Under the pieces are notes generated by a model that saw nothing but the letters and a program-made list of their open reading frames with translations, was not told the origin of the DNA and did no database searches. DNA of 64,000 nt from Oxyruncus cristatus (taxonomy: Eukaryota > Chordata > Aves > Passeriformes > Cotingidae), in the NCBI GenBank assembly GCA_013399855.1, contig VXAY01004974.1, positions 62,001 to 126,000 of the forward strand, written 5' to 3'. Made by a program: the position numbers and the translations under genes. This document shows positions 29,601 to 44,600 of the stretch, in pieces; the stretch's first letter is position 1; the number at the start of each line of letters is the position of its first letter.

Positions 29601-32600
29601 CACAGGATCACAAGATATAAAACACAGTTTATTTCTCTGCTTTTCTACATCCACTGCCCACATATAAGACAAGAGCTAAAGCACTGTGTTAAGACTTTCA
29701 TAATTCATGAACTTGAGGTCTTTATTGTATTACATCATTTTTTCCACTTTGACATGTGCCTATGTCTTCAGTTGTCATGGTAATAAGAAGTCAGGAACAC
29801 ATTGCATACACCGAAAATTATTACAGATAATAAATAATGATTAAAAATAAAATACTGAGGGTTTATACTAGTTTCTGAAATATGAGGCTGGCATCTGTTG
29901 ACTTCAGACTAGTGCTCTGTAGTTCAATTTTTTTCAATTTCAGTGAACAGAGGGAAATGGCATTTAGGAGTAGGGAAAGATTGCTCACGGTCTTTTCTCA
30001 TGCAATGTTTACATTTAGAGACATAAAATGAAATTATCAGGGTGCAGATTTTAATCTGATTAAAGCTCTCTCTTCAGCAAACATGTAGTTAAACTATATG
30101 ACCTATCACTGTGGATGCTAATGAGTTAAAGTGCTGAATTAACAGAAGGAAAAGGCAAATGGAGACTGATGTTCTCTCGGTCAGGAAATCTCCGAAGTGC
30201 AGCTCACCAAAGCAGAGAAGAGTGCACCAAGGGAATATGTTTCCTCAGTTCAAATAATATTCCCTAGGGTTTTTTGCTTTAATTTCTTCTATGAAATAAA
30301 GAAAGTGGGATGCCAGACACGAGAGGCACCTGTTCAGGAATTACTTTTGGAGCTGTCCTGCTAGACTAGTGTCATACTACAGTGCCTACCCTAATTCTAG
30401 GGATAGTTAATAGAAAAAGCTAGTAGGAATTCTGAATTGGTTTTCAAAAATTTAAACATTCAGTTTTATTGAAATCAAGATGAGATGATATTGCTGCAAA
30501 AGGTCACTGAAAGATTCCTCTTGTGTGTTTAAAATTACAATGTTTATTATTTCAGGTGAAAAGATGGAGCTCACAGAGTAAAATGTTCCCTTCCCTGCAG
30601 GGCAGATGAAATACAATTTTTCCAGGATATTGTGGAGGGAAGGCTTACAAGGAGTACTTTAAACTGGTGAGGCTCAAGCACTGAGCTGCCCTCTGGAAGG
30701 GACCAGCCAGCCCTGCGTGTTGGCTATGGAGGAGTTAAAGGGAGGCCACATCGGTCATGAGGAGACATCCACCCACCTCTGAATATTTGTAGTCTAACTG
30801 GGCACTTTCCTTGCCCTTGTCACATCATCTGAGCAGGGCAGGGCACCTCTTCATGTTTTGCCTTCCCATTTGCAAAGAGGGTACAGAAATATTAAGACAT
30901 CTGTGAAAGATTTCAACAATTCTGCTTTCTGACTGCGAAAGATTTGTGTGATACAACTATGTTGCATTTTTTTGATAAGCCTGCACAAAACCAGTTTATT
31001 TTCTAGTGTAGGAGATAAGTAAATCCTGGTTTAAAATAATTTTTTCTCTTGAGGAAAAGCTATCTATGATTAGAGATTTAAGGCAAGAGAAAGAAGCCTG
31101 TGCCTGGAAGCTAGATAAAGCCCACAATTTAATCATACACCCATGCCCAGACAATTTTTTCCTGTTAATTTATGAGTTTAGCACAGGTCATTAAGTGAAT
31201 TTTTGAAAGGGATAGGCTTCTTTCAGCAAGGAATAGATTCTCTTCTGTGGATTACATCAGGACAAGGACATAATACAGAGGTCAATAAGTAACGTCCTGT
31301 GGAATTTTTTAATATGTAAAGGCAAAATGTGTTTGTTCTTAAGTGTTTATGCTACACAGAATAATCTTTGAATATATTTACACTGAAGGTCATAAAGAAG
31401 GGATCTTAAGGGTTATGATTTATGAAAAAACAGCATTAATATTCTGACTGCAAAGTAAAGACACACAGTAACTAGAAATATTAAATAATAAATGACTGCT
31501 TCTAATATCAGCTACTTCATAGTTATACCAGAGCTTGAATCTCCTGGTTAAAGCAAGTAATAAACTCCAATCAATGAAAATAACAGAAAACTAAAATACG
31601 TGCATGGCTAAAATATAGTCTTTGTACTTGTTTTAAAAAGTCTTTTTCTTTAAAGCTAAAGTAGATATCAATTGAATTAGATAATTTGAAGGATTTCGCT
31701 AATATTTACAGTACTAAAAAAAATAACATTCCAAGTAATTTAAACCACTACTGACTTATTGCCTTTAGTAGGGACTCTTTTTCGGTTTCTTCTTTTTCTG
31801 TATTTTGCACAGTAATACAATGGTTCTTTAACAACAGGCATTTTCATCAGAGGAGTAATTAAGCACTTACGATTATTAAGTTATCCATACTAAAAAAAGT
31901 GGGCTCCTACTTTGCTGCTCTCAAATGCTGGATTTTGTTATTTACATGGGAAATTTTGTTTCTTGCATCTGTCTTCAAATTGGCCAGGTCTTGAGAATGC
32001 TTAGAAAATCAAGTGAGAAATAGCAATCATTGGGAGCATAGTACTGCTCACAAGTGAAGGTGAAATGATTTATTATCCAACAGACCTATTGTCTGTCCTT
32101 CAGTCTGATCAGCCATCATATTCCATGAGAATCTCTTGTCAGCAGGAAAACATGAAGGAACAAACACCGTTCAGCATTGCTACACCACTTAGCCAATGAC
32201 CATGCAAAAAAGTGATAAGGCATAGAATACATTTAAAATGCCATGCAAGCAAGAGGGATGTCTGATGAATGATAATAAATCCAAATGATAAGAAATCCAT
32301 AAAAATGGCACAATATTTCACGTTTAAAATTATTTTTTATTTCTCTGTGCTTGGATTTCTTTCATAGCCCCAGCAGACTGACAGTTAAAACTAGGAATTT
32401 TCTGGTCAAAAGATCAAGTTGCTTTTCACCAAGCTATTTAGACAGAAACTTTCTAGTTGGCATTGATATTATAAATGTTAATTTTAAAATTAAACAAGTT
32501 CCTTGGTTGTTGTACTGACTTTAAAACTAGGGGGAATTTTTTTTTCTCTTGGCATATATCCTACAAGAAGAAAAACATATCTTTCTCAGTTTATTTCTAC

Positions 32601-35600
32601 CTCTATACAATGTTCCAGCACAAACATTTGTCATAAATATTTACTTGTGTTGATTTAAATCACTAAAGGAAATATTTCTATGGGCTTTTTAAAATAGTAT
32701 TTTTATAGAAAGAAACATAAATGTTCCCCAAAGGAAGAAGGCAGTGATCTTTAAAGGCTTTTCACACTTCCAACAAGTTGATATTAGAGCTAGAACCTTT
32801 TTATAACTAAAACTCCCAAAAGTGAAGAATGGGAAATAGAGATGTTTTTCTGAGATGAATCTCTTTGGCCACTGGGTGCCATCCTTGCTCCACTTTAAGG
32901 CTGGTCGCCTAGCAGCATTTCTGTTAAGCTGTAAAATCCTGAAAAAAATGTAATGCCAGTGCAATTTCACACCATCATAATGTTTGTGTGTGTGTGCATG
33001 TGGTAGAATATGTGAGCAGCACAGGCAACGTGTTCTTCCTGCATTGAGTCGCTGAGAGACTTGGGAGAAATATCCTCACGGGTTCAGCCATGTTACATCC
33101 AGTCTCATATCCAGCAACATTTTTTTTTTTTTTTTGCATTCCTCCATCAGCTGGTGAGGATGAGGTTGTGCTGAAAGAGCTGTTCCTGCATAAGTGAGAG
33201 AGCTACCATGCTCTTGTGCAGGATTAATTTAGGCTCTGGGATTATTTGAAAGAACACAATTACACGCACACTTGTTTTCTGGATCAGTTTGGGATGTATG
33301 GGCCTGTGTCATCCGAAGAAAACGTTATCTAGCATATATTATGTAAAATATATTTGTGATTGCAATCTTCTACAGATTATTTATTATGTCATTTCATTGT
33401 CTGCCTGGGTGGGGGGGAGGTTCTGCTGTTCTTTTAGTCTGGGAAAAATCCCGGGCAGAGTAAATATGGTTTCTAACAGAGAAATTAAGTCAGTAGTTCT
33501 GTGGTTTTAGTCCTTCAAATTTAAAGCATAAACACTTTACATGTATGAGAAATTCACTGTAGCACACACACACATCCCATCAGAATCTGCTTGCACGTAG
33601 AGCATTCTGTTTGGTTAAACGTAGCTCAACTAACCCCACTTTTTGTGCTGCCATGCAGCAGTGTGTGCTTTGATCCTGAAATGAGTACACCAAAAAAAAT
33701 CATCCCAAAAATAACAAAAAACCAATTTCTATTTATGGCCTTCATAAACTCTACTGTTAAACTGATTACAAGTATCTACTTGTATTACTTGTACTTCCCC
33801 CTGTAGGAAACCTGTTGCTGTGAGGAGTGATAAGGAAAAGTTATAAGCAGCATAATATATACATATATTCAAAACACGACAAGAAAAATTTATGACTGTG
33901 TTGCAGGCTTCCACCCTGAAGCAGTGACATATGAAAGCAACTTTTGTTTAGAGAAAATGTATAAAGCTTGTAATATGTAGGTAGTAAGTAAGGAGCTAAA
34001 CAAATAAAGGATTTAAGTATCTGTTATTTGTTATTGTTAAAAGAAGGGGATCTGTACATTTTATTTTTTTGTCAGAAAGCACGTGGTGGTGAGGCTGTGA
34101 CTTGTGTATGAACTAGAGTTCTGTGCTGCTGTGCAGTTGGGTGCTCAGGCTTCCTCTGCTGGTGTGCTTTGTGAGATGAAGGGTGCCATGTACATTTTGC
34201 CGTGAGGAGAGGAGCTAGATTTGGGAGACAGCTCTTTCGGGCAGTCCTGAGTGCTGCTAGGGAGTGATTTATGCATTCAGAATAGGATGGCTGGATTTCT
34301 TTTAAACCTGCAATCAGAACTTGATAAAAACTAAGGAGAAAAAGACGAAGATAAAATATACGTTGAGGATAATCACTGAAATTTTCTCTGTAGCTTTTCA
34401 GTAAATATATGTTGTAAGTTTGAACGTGGTGTCAATATTATTTATTGTCTACCTGACAGGATTCTGCTATAGCTGTCACTCTAGCAGGTCTGAAATAGGA
34501 CTTTCTCCCCAGTGGAGCAGTAACCCACTCATACATTTGCATAACTCGAACCACCAGCCACTGTACTGCCAGTCTGATTTGTCACAGCTGCTCAGAAAGA
34601 TAATTTCAGTGGCTCACAGGAGCGCTGTTCCAGTGCCATTGTTGTGCACTCCAGCAGCACTGCCACAGCCCCAGGGTGGCACAGGACTAGTGGTCCTGCA
34701 GGTTGGCTTGGGGGCAGTGAGTGCTGCTGGAATATACTGGGATTGAGAAAATAGTGTAATACCAGTGGGTGTGCCATTGTGGCACTGGTGGGGTTTTTGA
34801 GGTTTTTGGGGTTTTTATTTGTGGGTGTTCTTGGCAACACCTTTGTTTTTTTTCACGTGCTCTCTTGCACCGTGTGTCCAACTGAGAATTGCAGGGCATG
34901 GTTTGGGCTGTTTGCCACCAAAAGAGCAAGTTCTTCCCTGTGCCTTCACATCATGTCCTTTCTGAGAAGAACCTGGCCCTGTACCTTCCACCCTTAATTA
35001 GCTTTTTCTCCTTCCAAGTCTTCAAGGAAGGAGCTAGAACCTTTCCTTCCCTTTCTGGGTAGGAAAAAGCTACATTGTATCCCTCTTGCCTCACCCTCCA
35101 AAATTTACAGGCGTGAGGGGAGGGGGTCAGTCCACATGACCCATTCTAGTCTTCATCAGAGCAACAAAGCTGACTTTCTGCTACCAAAACCAAGTGAAGC
35201 TGTTGTGGGAAATGGCAGCCTGCGTGCCTGACACTTTTGTATTACGGAGAAATACTTGCCCTAGGTTTGCTGCTTGCGTTTGTTAGAAATTCTGGAACAG
35301 AGACTGAATAGACCCTTTTGTACCAACTTCTCATCTGCACTAATGGTCATAAAAATTCGACAGTTGCTAGCCTGCAGTATGTGACACACTGGTTATTTCC
35401 TAATCAGCAGAAGCCAAAAGGACGTGAACACTCCCCTGCGCGCCTCGGGAGATCATTGTGTCGAATGTGCATGCCCTGTAAAACTCCAGTCCTAGGCTGC
35501 TGTGGTTATGGACTTTGGCCTTAAGAATAATAGATGCTCAGACCATTAATTGTTTTTATTTTATGTCTCTGTTCTTTTAAAATCAAAATTTCTTGTTCCT

Positions 35601-38600
35601 TTTATGGGCGGCCATATATTTTGTTTCTCTGTACTAGGAAAGGACTTTAGCATCAAGGATTGATTCTTAGCAACATGAAATAACGTATTTTGTGTCTTTT
35701 CTATTAGTTTGTAAAAAAATTCTAAACATAATATTTTTATCTTGGAAATGTATTTTTCCTTTTTTGATGGGTCCCAATTTCAGAACAGGATTGATTGACT
35801 AATTAGAAACATTCAGTATGCTTTCTGCTTTTTAGCTATAATTCTGGGCCTACCATTGAAAATAGCATGTGTAATACTGTAATGACATACCATCCCTTCC
35901 CCTTTTAAAATGAAAATTATAAGAAGATAAATCCTTTCCTAAGGCACATACAGCTTTATCCCAAAAGCAGAAAGTAAATACCATATTTTTGTCCTAAGCC
36001 CATGGTGCATGATAATAATAATAATAAAGAAATCCTAAATACTGTATTTTTGATAGTGATGTACTACTTAATGGATATTTTTTAGTTTTAATGGAAGAAG
36101 GAGAATAAATAACCTTCTTAATGCCATGAAATTTCTCTTTTAATTAAAATAAATACCAGTATTCATACTAAGTAATTATGTCGGTAAGTGATCAAACCAA
36201 ATACAACTTTTTGAAACGAGACTAAATTCAACTTTCTTTGTTCCACGTTTCATGTCTTAATTACATGTTATGCTATTAATTTGCCAGTTGAAGATGGAGC
36301 AGTTGCACCACATATACGTGCTTTGACTGCAGATTTTGAAGCTGGACACAAGAACAGCATTATTCTTTGTTTACACATGCAAAACCTTGACTAAAGCAAG
36401 GAATGACCTTTTCCAGCAAATGGCTCAGACACCTACCATGGGACTTTGGGTAAAGTTTGGGCATTTGATTTCACAATTGTAACCCTCTCTTTATCTGTTG
36501 GGTTACTCTGAAGAGGTTTAATATAAACAAAACCTATTCCAGGATGTCTTTTATCCAACAGCCGTTCAGATGTAAGACATTCACAGAGACTGGAACATAG
36601 AAGCAAGGAGTCATCTGGTAAATCTGAGTGACAGAGTGTGTTTGTATGGCAGCATGAGGTCTCCTTTTGTCATGTTTACATCCAACTGCCTTCAGAGGAC
36701 TCCAAAGCCCCACTTCTGTCTCATTCAGAGAATTGGAATTTGGTGCAAGTTGCTGAAGGGTAAATTAATCTGGGGTTTTGCCCTGTCTTGAGCAGGGGCA
36801 TAGGACTGGCTGGTCTCAAAAACTCCCTTCCAACCCAAATGAGTCTGTGTTTTCAGGTGATTTCACTATTGAGGGCAGCAGCAATGCTACTGTAATGATC
36901 AGGTTAGAAAATTATTAGAATCAAAATCAAGAAGAAAATACACATGCATACTTTGTCTCTTCCACACCCACTCCCCTTTATTGTAAATACTGTAAAATTC
37001 CCTTTAAATGCTGCCATCCTGCTTCTGCTTCAGTTGGTCATTGGAAAAGAGGTGCTAACTCAGCATTGTGAAGGGCAGAGAGACATCATCCACAACCTCC
37101 AGTAACAGATGGAGGCCTTTAAAAGCAGGTTTGCTCTGAGCATTAAACATGGCTAGATGCAACATTTGCTTCTTTCTGTTTTGGAGAGAGTAAATGTTTC
37201 AGGCTGGAATATAACAGGCTTTGGTCTTCCATGACTATGAAGAAGTGCAAAATTTGTCCATTACTGCTGATTACTGACTCTGGAGATATATTTTAAAAGG
37301 TGCCTACAGCTATAAAGATGAGCAAGTATTTTAAAGGCCTTTATATATGAAGAGAACCCTTTGCAAATAAAAATCTTTGCCATCAGGAAATACTGTCTCT
37401 GGAATGGCTTCATAGAAAATTGAGAGATAAGGAATACATCAAGTTTAAATATTCTTCCCTTTGATGCTTTCTGTGCAAGTTTTGATGATCATCCTTTAAG
37501 GTTTTTCAGTTCCTAATCTTCTGAGAGATTCTAGGTGAAGAGATACTTGAAAGGCAGTCTTCTGTGTGTACGTCACGTTGTCTGGAGTTCCAGTTTCACT
37601 ACAGTGTAAATGAGGTCAGATCCCAACCTGCTATTCAAATAGTACATGGATTCTGGACTATGAGTGCCCCTGGGATTTAAGATGCACACCATGTTGTTGT
37701 GCCATTCTTTTGCTATTTTGGGATAAATATATTTCATGGGAAATATGTATATGTGTTATATTTACTCAAATGTCTTGTCACTTTTTTCCATCAGTCTGGC
37801 AGTATTTTATGATGAAGAAACTTCACTAACCACTTCACATGTCATTGTAAACAAGGCTATACAAAAAGTGGACTACATTCAGTAAGTGGGAGTTGCTGTT
37901 ACAGAACAGCTCTGTTGCCACGTAGGAAGGAAACTGAGTATATCAAAGGGCAGAATTTGCCTTTTTCTTAAACAAAACCATACTAGTATACTTACCAATA
38001 TATTTCAAAATGCTTTCCTTGCATAATAAGCAATGATGTCTTATCCACACAGGTACTAAAACTGAAGTAGGAAGAGTTTAAGATGACAGAGCAAAGTAGA
38101 ATTTCAGTGTTTAATGTGTTTGCCGGGACTGCTTCCATGGTAGTTAACATTTTACGAGGAGAAAGAATGCTTTACAAAGAACTTGCCAATTTCTTTACGT
38201 TTGATTTTATCACATTATCAAATATGGGTATAGGAGATTGTGAAGAATATGCTACTGGACCCGTTTGAGCAAAATCATTTTAGTAAGCCTTCCCTGTCAA
38301 TCTGTGAAATTACATTTTTCGTGTGTTCTTAGTACCAATTTTTGATCAAAAACTGTTTCATATAACATGCTGAATAAGTTAATTGTGATCAGACCCTTGA
38401 GCTGTAGGTATCTTCTATTTAAGAAACAACTTAAGCTGTCTATCAGTGTGTTCCAGTTTGTTTGGAAATAAGGATTGAATAGGAGGATTATGGCAAGACG
38501 AGACAAAATGTAATTACTGCCTTAAAATTGCCCTCATCCCACCACTGACCCAGACTGCCTCATAACCAAATTCTGCTATGGAAGGTTATTAAGTAACCTG

Positions 38601-41600
38601 ATTGTGATTTGCTATTTATTCCTGTCTTGATACAGTTTTTCCCTACATAAGTAGTTATCTCTCTCTGACTGTTTTTTATGCTGGCAGCATGTGACCTGTC
38701 CACTGGTCTCCACTGGCAATACCTCTAACTAGCTGAACGAGAAGGTTTTTAGCTTAATACAGCTTTCACATAGTGAAAATTAAGGTTTCAACTCTCACGG
38801 GAAGTTTGGTTGCAAAACTATGTGGATCACTAGGGAAATCCATAAAGTTTCTTATCTGTTTGGAAGGACTGTAATGTAGGAAGACAGCTATCATGAGCTT
38901 ATAGAAGTGATTACACTTGCAAGTTACTCAGGACAGGAAGCTTGTCCCCTTTCCTTTCACCCATATCTAGGGGATCATTCTTTTACTATTTATAACTATA
39001 AACTGATTAGAAGTTAACATGTAAGAGAACATTTAATGGTATGGTTTGCATTTATTTTCTCATTGCGGTACTCGTGTGTTTCATGTCGGAAACTGAAAGT
39101 AGAATTAAAAGGAAAGCAATTTTCAGTAATATTAAACAAGCTAAATGTAAAATCTGTGTCTTGTTCAGGAAATGTGTTTAGTAAAAACAGCAGAAGACTT
39201 CACTTTTGCTTCTGCTGATTGACTGCAGTCGCTTCATTCAGCCCATACAGCGAGAATGTTGTTGAACACTCTGTGTGTGTCTGTGAGCGTATTATACTGC
39301 ATTTTTCTGACATACACTTACACTCAAACACACACTGCTCAGAAGAAAAAATGAGTATTAATGAATTCTTGTCTCTATTGTTACATAGTTGCATGCTAAC
39401 AATACAAAGAACCTGTTCTATAGACTATACATACTTCTAAAACTGTGAAATAGGTATCTTCAGCAGCGCTAAGGTGTAAGCATCAAGTAGTAGCTTTTAT
39501 TTCAAGTATTCAGCCTTTCAAAGTTTCCCTAAAAATTTGACTTTAGTTTCCTCCTTCCTGTATTCATTCCATCCTATCCCATGCACTCCTGAGTATGGAG
39601 TAGACACAGACCTTATCTTTATGGTCTCATTTGGAGGCATGACATCCTCTTTTTCAAGCTGCCTACAAGTGATGATAGCTTCCCAGTCTGGCAGCTGCTG
39701 AGTTTGTACCTCATCAGGCAAGACCAGTTGCCTCCCATGTATTCAGCCAAACTGATTCCTTTCTAGACTAGATTTCCTTTCTAGATTTCCAGATTTTTGG
39801 TTTAGTACTGGACGTATGGAAATGAGAAGGCACATCCAACTTTAATTTACCGTAAGCTCACAGAAGAGTCGTGTGAATTTTTCTCAAGGATGAAGGGCAT
39901 TGAAATTGCTTGATTCTCAGGGTAAAAGGATTTCAGAGTATAATGTTCTTAATTGTTTTTAGAAAGGGGAAATTGAACTTCAAAATGCTCAAAAGGAAGT
40001 AAGCCTTTTAAGTGATTCTAAAACACTGGAGTGCTTCAAAAAATAATTTCACTGTAACTTGGAATTTTAATTGCCTGCCTCTTTCTCTTGCTGTCATGGT
40101 ACTTTCACCCTCTCTGTTCTCCTGAAAGAGAGTGTTGTTACTGCTGTTTATTTTAAGAAATCCACCGGAATTTTTCCTGCAGTACAGCAAAATTTCATGG
40201 GTGGATATATTTTAATATTCTGTATTATTAATATTTTTTATATCTCTGTAATTAAAATAATGACATTTTAATGACTGCTCTCCTATAAACCCCGACTTCT
40301 GCATTTCTAGCCTCAGAAGCTGAGGGTAATCAATGCCAGGTGTAGCCAGAATATTGCTGCAGCCACACAACATGTTTTTTTTAACATTATTCAAATTAGT
40401 CTCTACACTCATAATTCTGTTGTTTCCTTTATTGCTCTTTTAAAGCAAATGGTTCTTTTTTACAATTGTTATCTCCTGGCTATTAATTCAGCAGTTATTT
40501 TGGATTATGGCACTCCTGATAAATTTAGGAATGTAAAACCTCATAAATATTTAAAAGTTTCAGACTGACATGGGCAGAAATTGGGTTTGACTTGCTTTGT
40601 TAATATCCTGTTGTTCAATTTGTAATAGTTTTGGAATATATTGTTATTCCTCCACTGTTTGGCAAATGGAAAAACAATTTTAGTTGAGCAACTGCTTCAG
40701 GTGTTCTCTCTTGAACTGTAACAGCCTGGTAAGAGTGTTGGTTTCCAGTAAAAAATTGCAAGGAAAAGATCTGTTTTCCTTTAAGATGCCATAAAAAAGG
40801 TGAAAATTTTAATCAGACCCCACTTTAAAGTTAATGAAAATGCAGCAGTAGGTTTGTAAAGATAGTTTTGATAAAACAATTTCAGGAAGATCTACTGACA
40901 ATCAAGTGCTTCTGTTTTAGAATCTTTGTTATTTAAACTTTTCATTAAGGAGCAAAGGAGTGTAAGGTGTACAAATGTGTTTCTTCCCTTAAAGACATTT
41001 TATAGAGAGTCTATTTCTATGCAGTGAGTGTATTCATAGACTAAATATTATTGTGCATCTTGAGTATCCCCCACAGCTCTGATGAATAACTGAATGATAA
41101 AAGTCACAATTTTTGTAAGCCTGCTGAAGGTCTGGACAGCGCAGTCTCCGGGCCAGCTTTCCTGCCTCACACCTAACCATATTTTCATTCTTTCTTTACC
41201 TCAGAAGTATACACAGAGTTTTTCAGCCAAATCTTAAAGAGTATTAAAGTGTAACTCCTGTTAGGATCACCTAGAAGTATTTCAAATTTTTCAGTAATTC
41301 TTAAAAAAAAAGATGCTGAATCGATTCAACCTGGATAATTATGCTAGCAGACAAAGAAGTGTGCAGTTAACAGAACTGACATCTCTGCCTGCGTGCTCCA
41401 GAGGTTCTTCTGCTGTGTCCTGGGATGACACTTGACTTGATGTGTTTGTTGTATTTCCTGTATCAGTTAAACACTGGGATAGTGCCATGACTTTTTGTGG
41501 TACTGGCGTGCTGGGTACTGAACTAAAGACTTCTCTTCTAGCTAGCAACTAAGTTAAAACCACAATGTTAATACTGTTTTATGACAGGTTTACACCATCT

Positions 41601-44600
41601 TCTCTTATGTAGTGTAGCTAAAGCAACTTAATCTCTGCATAAAGTAATTATTGAGGTGGCACTTTCTCTTCAGCCAGAAGAAACTTTTTGTTGTAGTTAG
41701 GGTGCACTATTTCGTATCACGAGTTTTCAAGAAGGAAGCCGTAAGATGGTCACATCGAATCTGTAACTGTGAAGGTGAACTTGGAGTTGCATGAACTAAT
41801 TGGTATTTTATGCAAGTGAGTAGCTGGATGTGCCATACCAGCTGAGTCCATGGGATTTTAACTAATTCAGCACTGTCCACGTCATAGCCCGTGGGCTGGA
41901 TCTGGTGCCTTTGTGAGCCTTCTACCTGACCCATCACCTTCTCACTGTGGGAGACAGGGAACAGATGCTCCTTCAGCAAATGCAACCTCCTCCACCTGCC
42001 CTCTCTAGGGAGATGAATGGCAAGTCTGAATGGGCGTAAAGAAGGGCAAGGAAGCCTGTGAGGTTTGTCAGCACCTCTGCCTGGCTCACGCAGGTGCTGT
42101 ATGCATTAACCAGTGCGGCACACTCATCTGTGTGTTTGTTGTTCATGAGATGTTCATGAGAAGCTCGGAGAGGTCTTACAAAGAGAATAAAAGACCCTGT
42201 TACATAGATGAAGCAAAATGTAAGGCTTTCGCTGTTGCCATATTGATTTACTGCATAATCAGCATGTTGAAAATTCTTTCATTTTACTTTGGAAAGTACT
42301 TCTGCTAGACATTTTTTGTATTGCTATTCTTTTGGTTCTACATACGTGTAGTGAAGAGTGTAAAGCAAAGGGCGCTTGTATGCTTATGGTTGTAAAGACA
42401 TTTGGATGAAGAAATTCTGCAGAGCAGTATATTTGCTTTGCAGTTCTAAATGCTAGCAATTAAAATTCCCAGCTGCTGGCTGTCCAGATGTTTCTTGCAT
42501 TACAGCACTGTAATTTGCATTGGAATATATTGTGTTACTGCAGTAGCTGTAAAGTGGTCAGCTTTCAGTCTAAGCCATGTATCTGGGCTCCAGTTCTGAT
42601 GGTGAACATATTTTCTGCTTATACCAGGTTCTTCTCCTTCCCACTGTTTCCACACTCTGTTAGCTTGACACATTTGTATTTCTCAAATGAAGACCTTTGC
42701 TGCTTGGCATTTGAATCAAGCAGGGAATGTATTGGCAGGTCAGAACTGATATACGGATTGTTTCTTGTAAGAGTGACACAGGAAAAAATACCAAAGTTTT
42801 GAATCGGAAATTTCCCTTTGGCATTTTCAGGCAGCAAATATCCCTCTGGTGTCAGAGCTTGGCATTGATAATATCCATTTTGATGACTTCTCGCTTGATG
42901 TGGATGCCATGATTACTGCAGCCCTGCGGATGTTCATGGAACTTGGAATGGTTCAGAAATTTAAAATTGACTACGAGGTAACCATCTGCGCTGCAGATAT
43001 CTGCTGCTTTTGTTCTGGCACTGCTCTGTCCATTTGTACACATTTAGTAGCCCTGATACAAATTGTACTTTTAATTTCAGACGCTGTGTAGGTGGCTTTT
43101 GACGGTTAGGAAGAATTATCGGATGGTTTTGTATCACAACTGGAGGCATGCTTTCAATGTCTGCCAGCTAATGTTTGCCATGTTAACCGTAAGTATCCAG
43201 CTCCAGACGCAATCCCGTAAGAGCTTTTACTGCCACATTGCCTTACATGTCTAAACATTTTCCAGCATTCAATTCTTTTCTAGTTATTGTGCTACTCATT
43301 TCCAATAGCAAAGCACACAGAACTTAGTCAACTTAAGGCATCAGATATTTGGCAAAACCCTATAGTGGTTTAGCGATGGTGGTATCGTAAGCACATTAAA
43401 GTGACCGAAAACAGATGGCGTTCTTGGAGTGAGCTTGTTATTATAGATCTTGATCTTACAAAACATTTTGCTTTTGGAACTCTTTGATTTGACATTTATT
43501 TCAGACTCTTAAATTGAAAAGTACAAAACCAAGGAAGATTAGAATCCCAAAGTATTTATTATGTTGATATTTATTACCTCCTTATCCAGGTTCATCTAAA
43601 TAGTTGTAGAAAGTATTGCCTTAAAACATTTCAAAATCAACCTCTAACGCAGTGATCTAAGTGAATCTCATGTCTCCACTGGATGCCTTTAATGCTTAGG
43701 GGTTTTATTAACATGTATCAGGACCTGTAGCTTCTTTCAGCATATAAGTAGACTCTGTTGAAAGTACCACTGCTAATATACTAGAACAAGTCTAATTGCT
43801 CTCTCTCCCTACCCCACAGCAACATCACTGTGGGAAATATCCCATGCTTGGCTAGTTAATTCTTGTAAGTGCATCAGTAAAAACCTCAGTGACAGCCAAA
43901 CCTGGATGTTTAATATTCTGGTTAATATGGTGAAAGAGAAGCAATATGTCTGTGAGCACACACCACTTTTTTGCTGTACTTTACATTTTGGGTTTGCCTT
44001 ATTTTCCGATAAACATTCAAGTTTTTTTAATTTTTTTCGTCATGTTCAGATTTAATGCCTAAAGTATTGTGAACATTAACTTGGCCATATTTGTAGAATT
44101 GTGCAAGTGTTTATTTATCTGGGATATCGTGTGCTTGCTTCCTAATTTTTGATCTGTGAATACCTATGCTCTTGTTTCTGACTGGTCTCTACACTACAGT
44201 TAGCATTTGAACTCTGTGGAGAGGCAGACTCCACAGCCTGTGCCATTCCCAGCACAGGTCAGTGCACTGTTACATGGATTTGAGTCCGTCAGTGGCCTTT
44301 TTCCTGCTCAGAAGGCACAGCTGTCCTGTGCGTGGGTTCCTGGCTGTCCTCCTCTCTTTGGCATTGTCTGTGTGCCAGAACTCGGTTTGTTGGGCAAGGA
44401 AAAAAATGAGTCTGACGTCCCCTAGCAGGTTTGTGTTGGTCTAGGGCTTGGTTCAAACCCAGCTGTGTGGCTTTGTTCCTGTGAGTGCCCATGGAGGTGT
44501 AGCAAAGCTGTACCGTACCCCATGAGGCAAAGGAAATGGAGACGTTCAGCAGTGGAGAACGGTCACTCTTCTTCTGGGCACGGGGCTGTGCAGCTGAGCA

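Larger units (their letters stand above)
23314..42830 (+). other. PDE11A: PDE11A intron 8 of window (19.5 kb, largest intron)
   Basis: 19,517 nt between the 51-nt linker exon and the first catalytic-domain exon, phase 0. Content seen: a CR1 3' fragment at about 36765-36855, an ancient repeat-like piece at about 26985-27046, T16 at 33120-33135, a GT run at 32984-32996, a G/T-rich repeat at 34789-34830 and an ATA run at 36012-36027. GC-richer islands lie near 23900-24330, 25250-25400 and 26690-26860. No exon of a nested gene was recognised on either strand. Confidence 0.8.
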
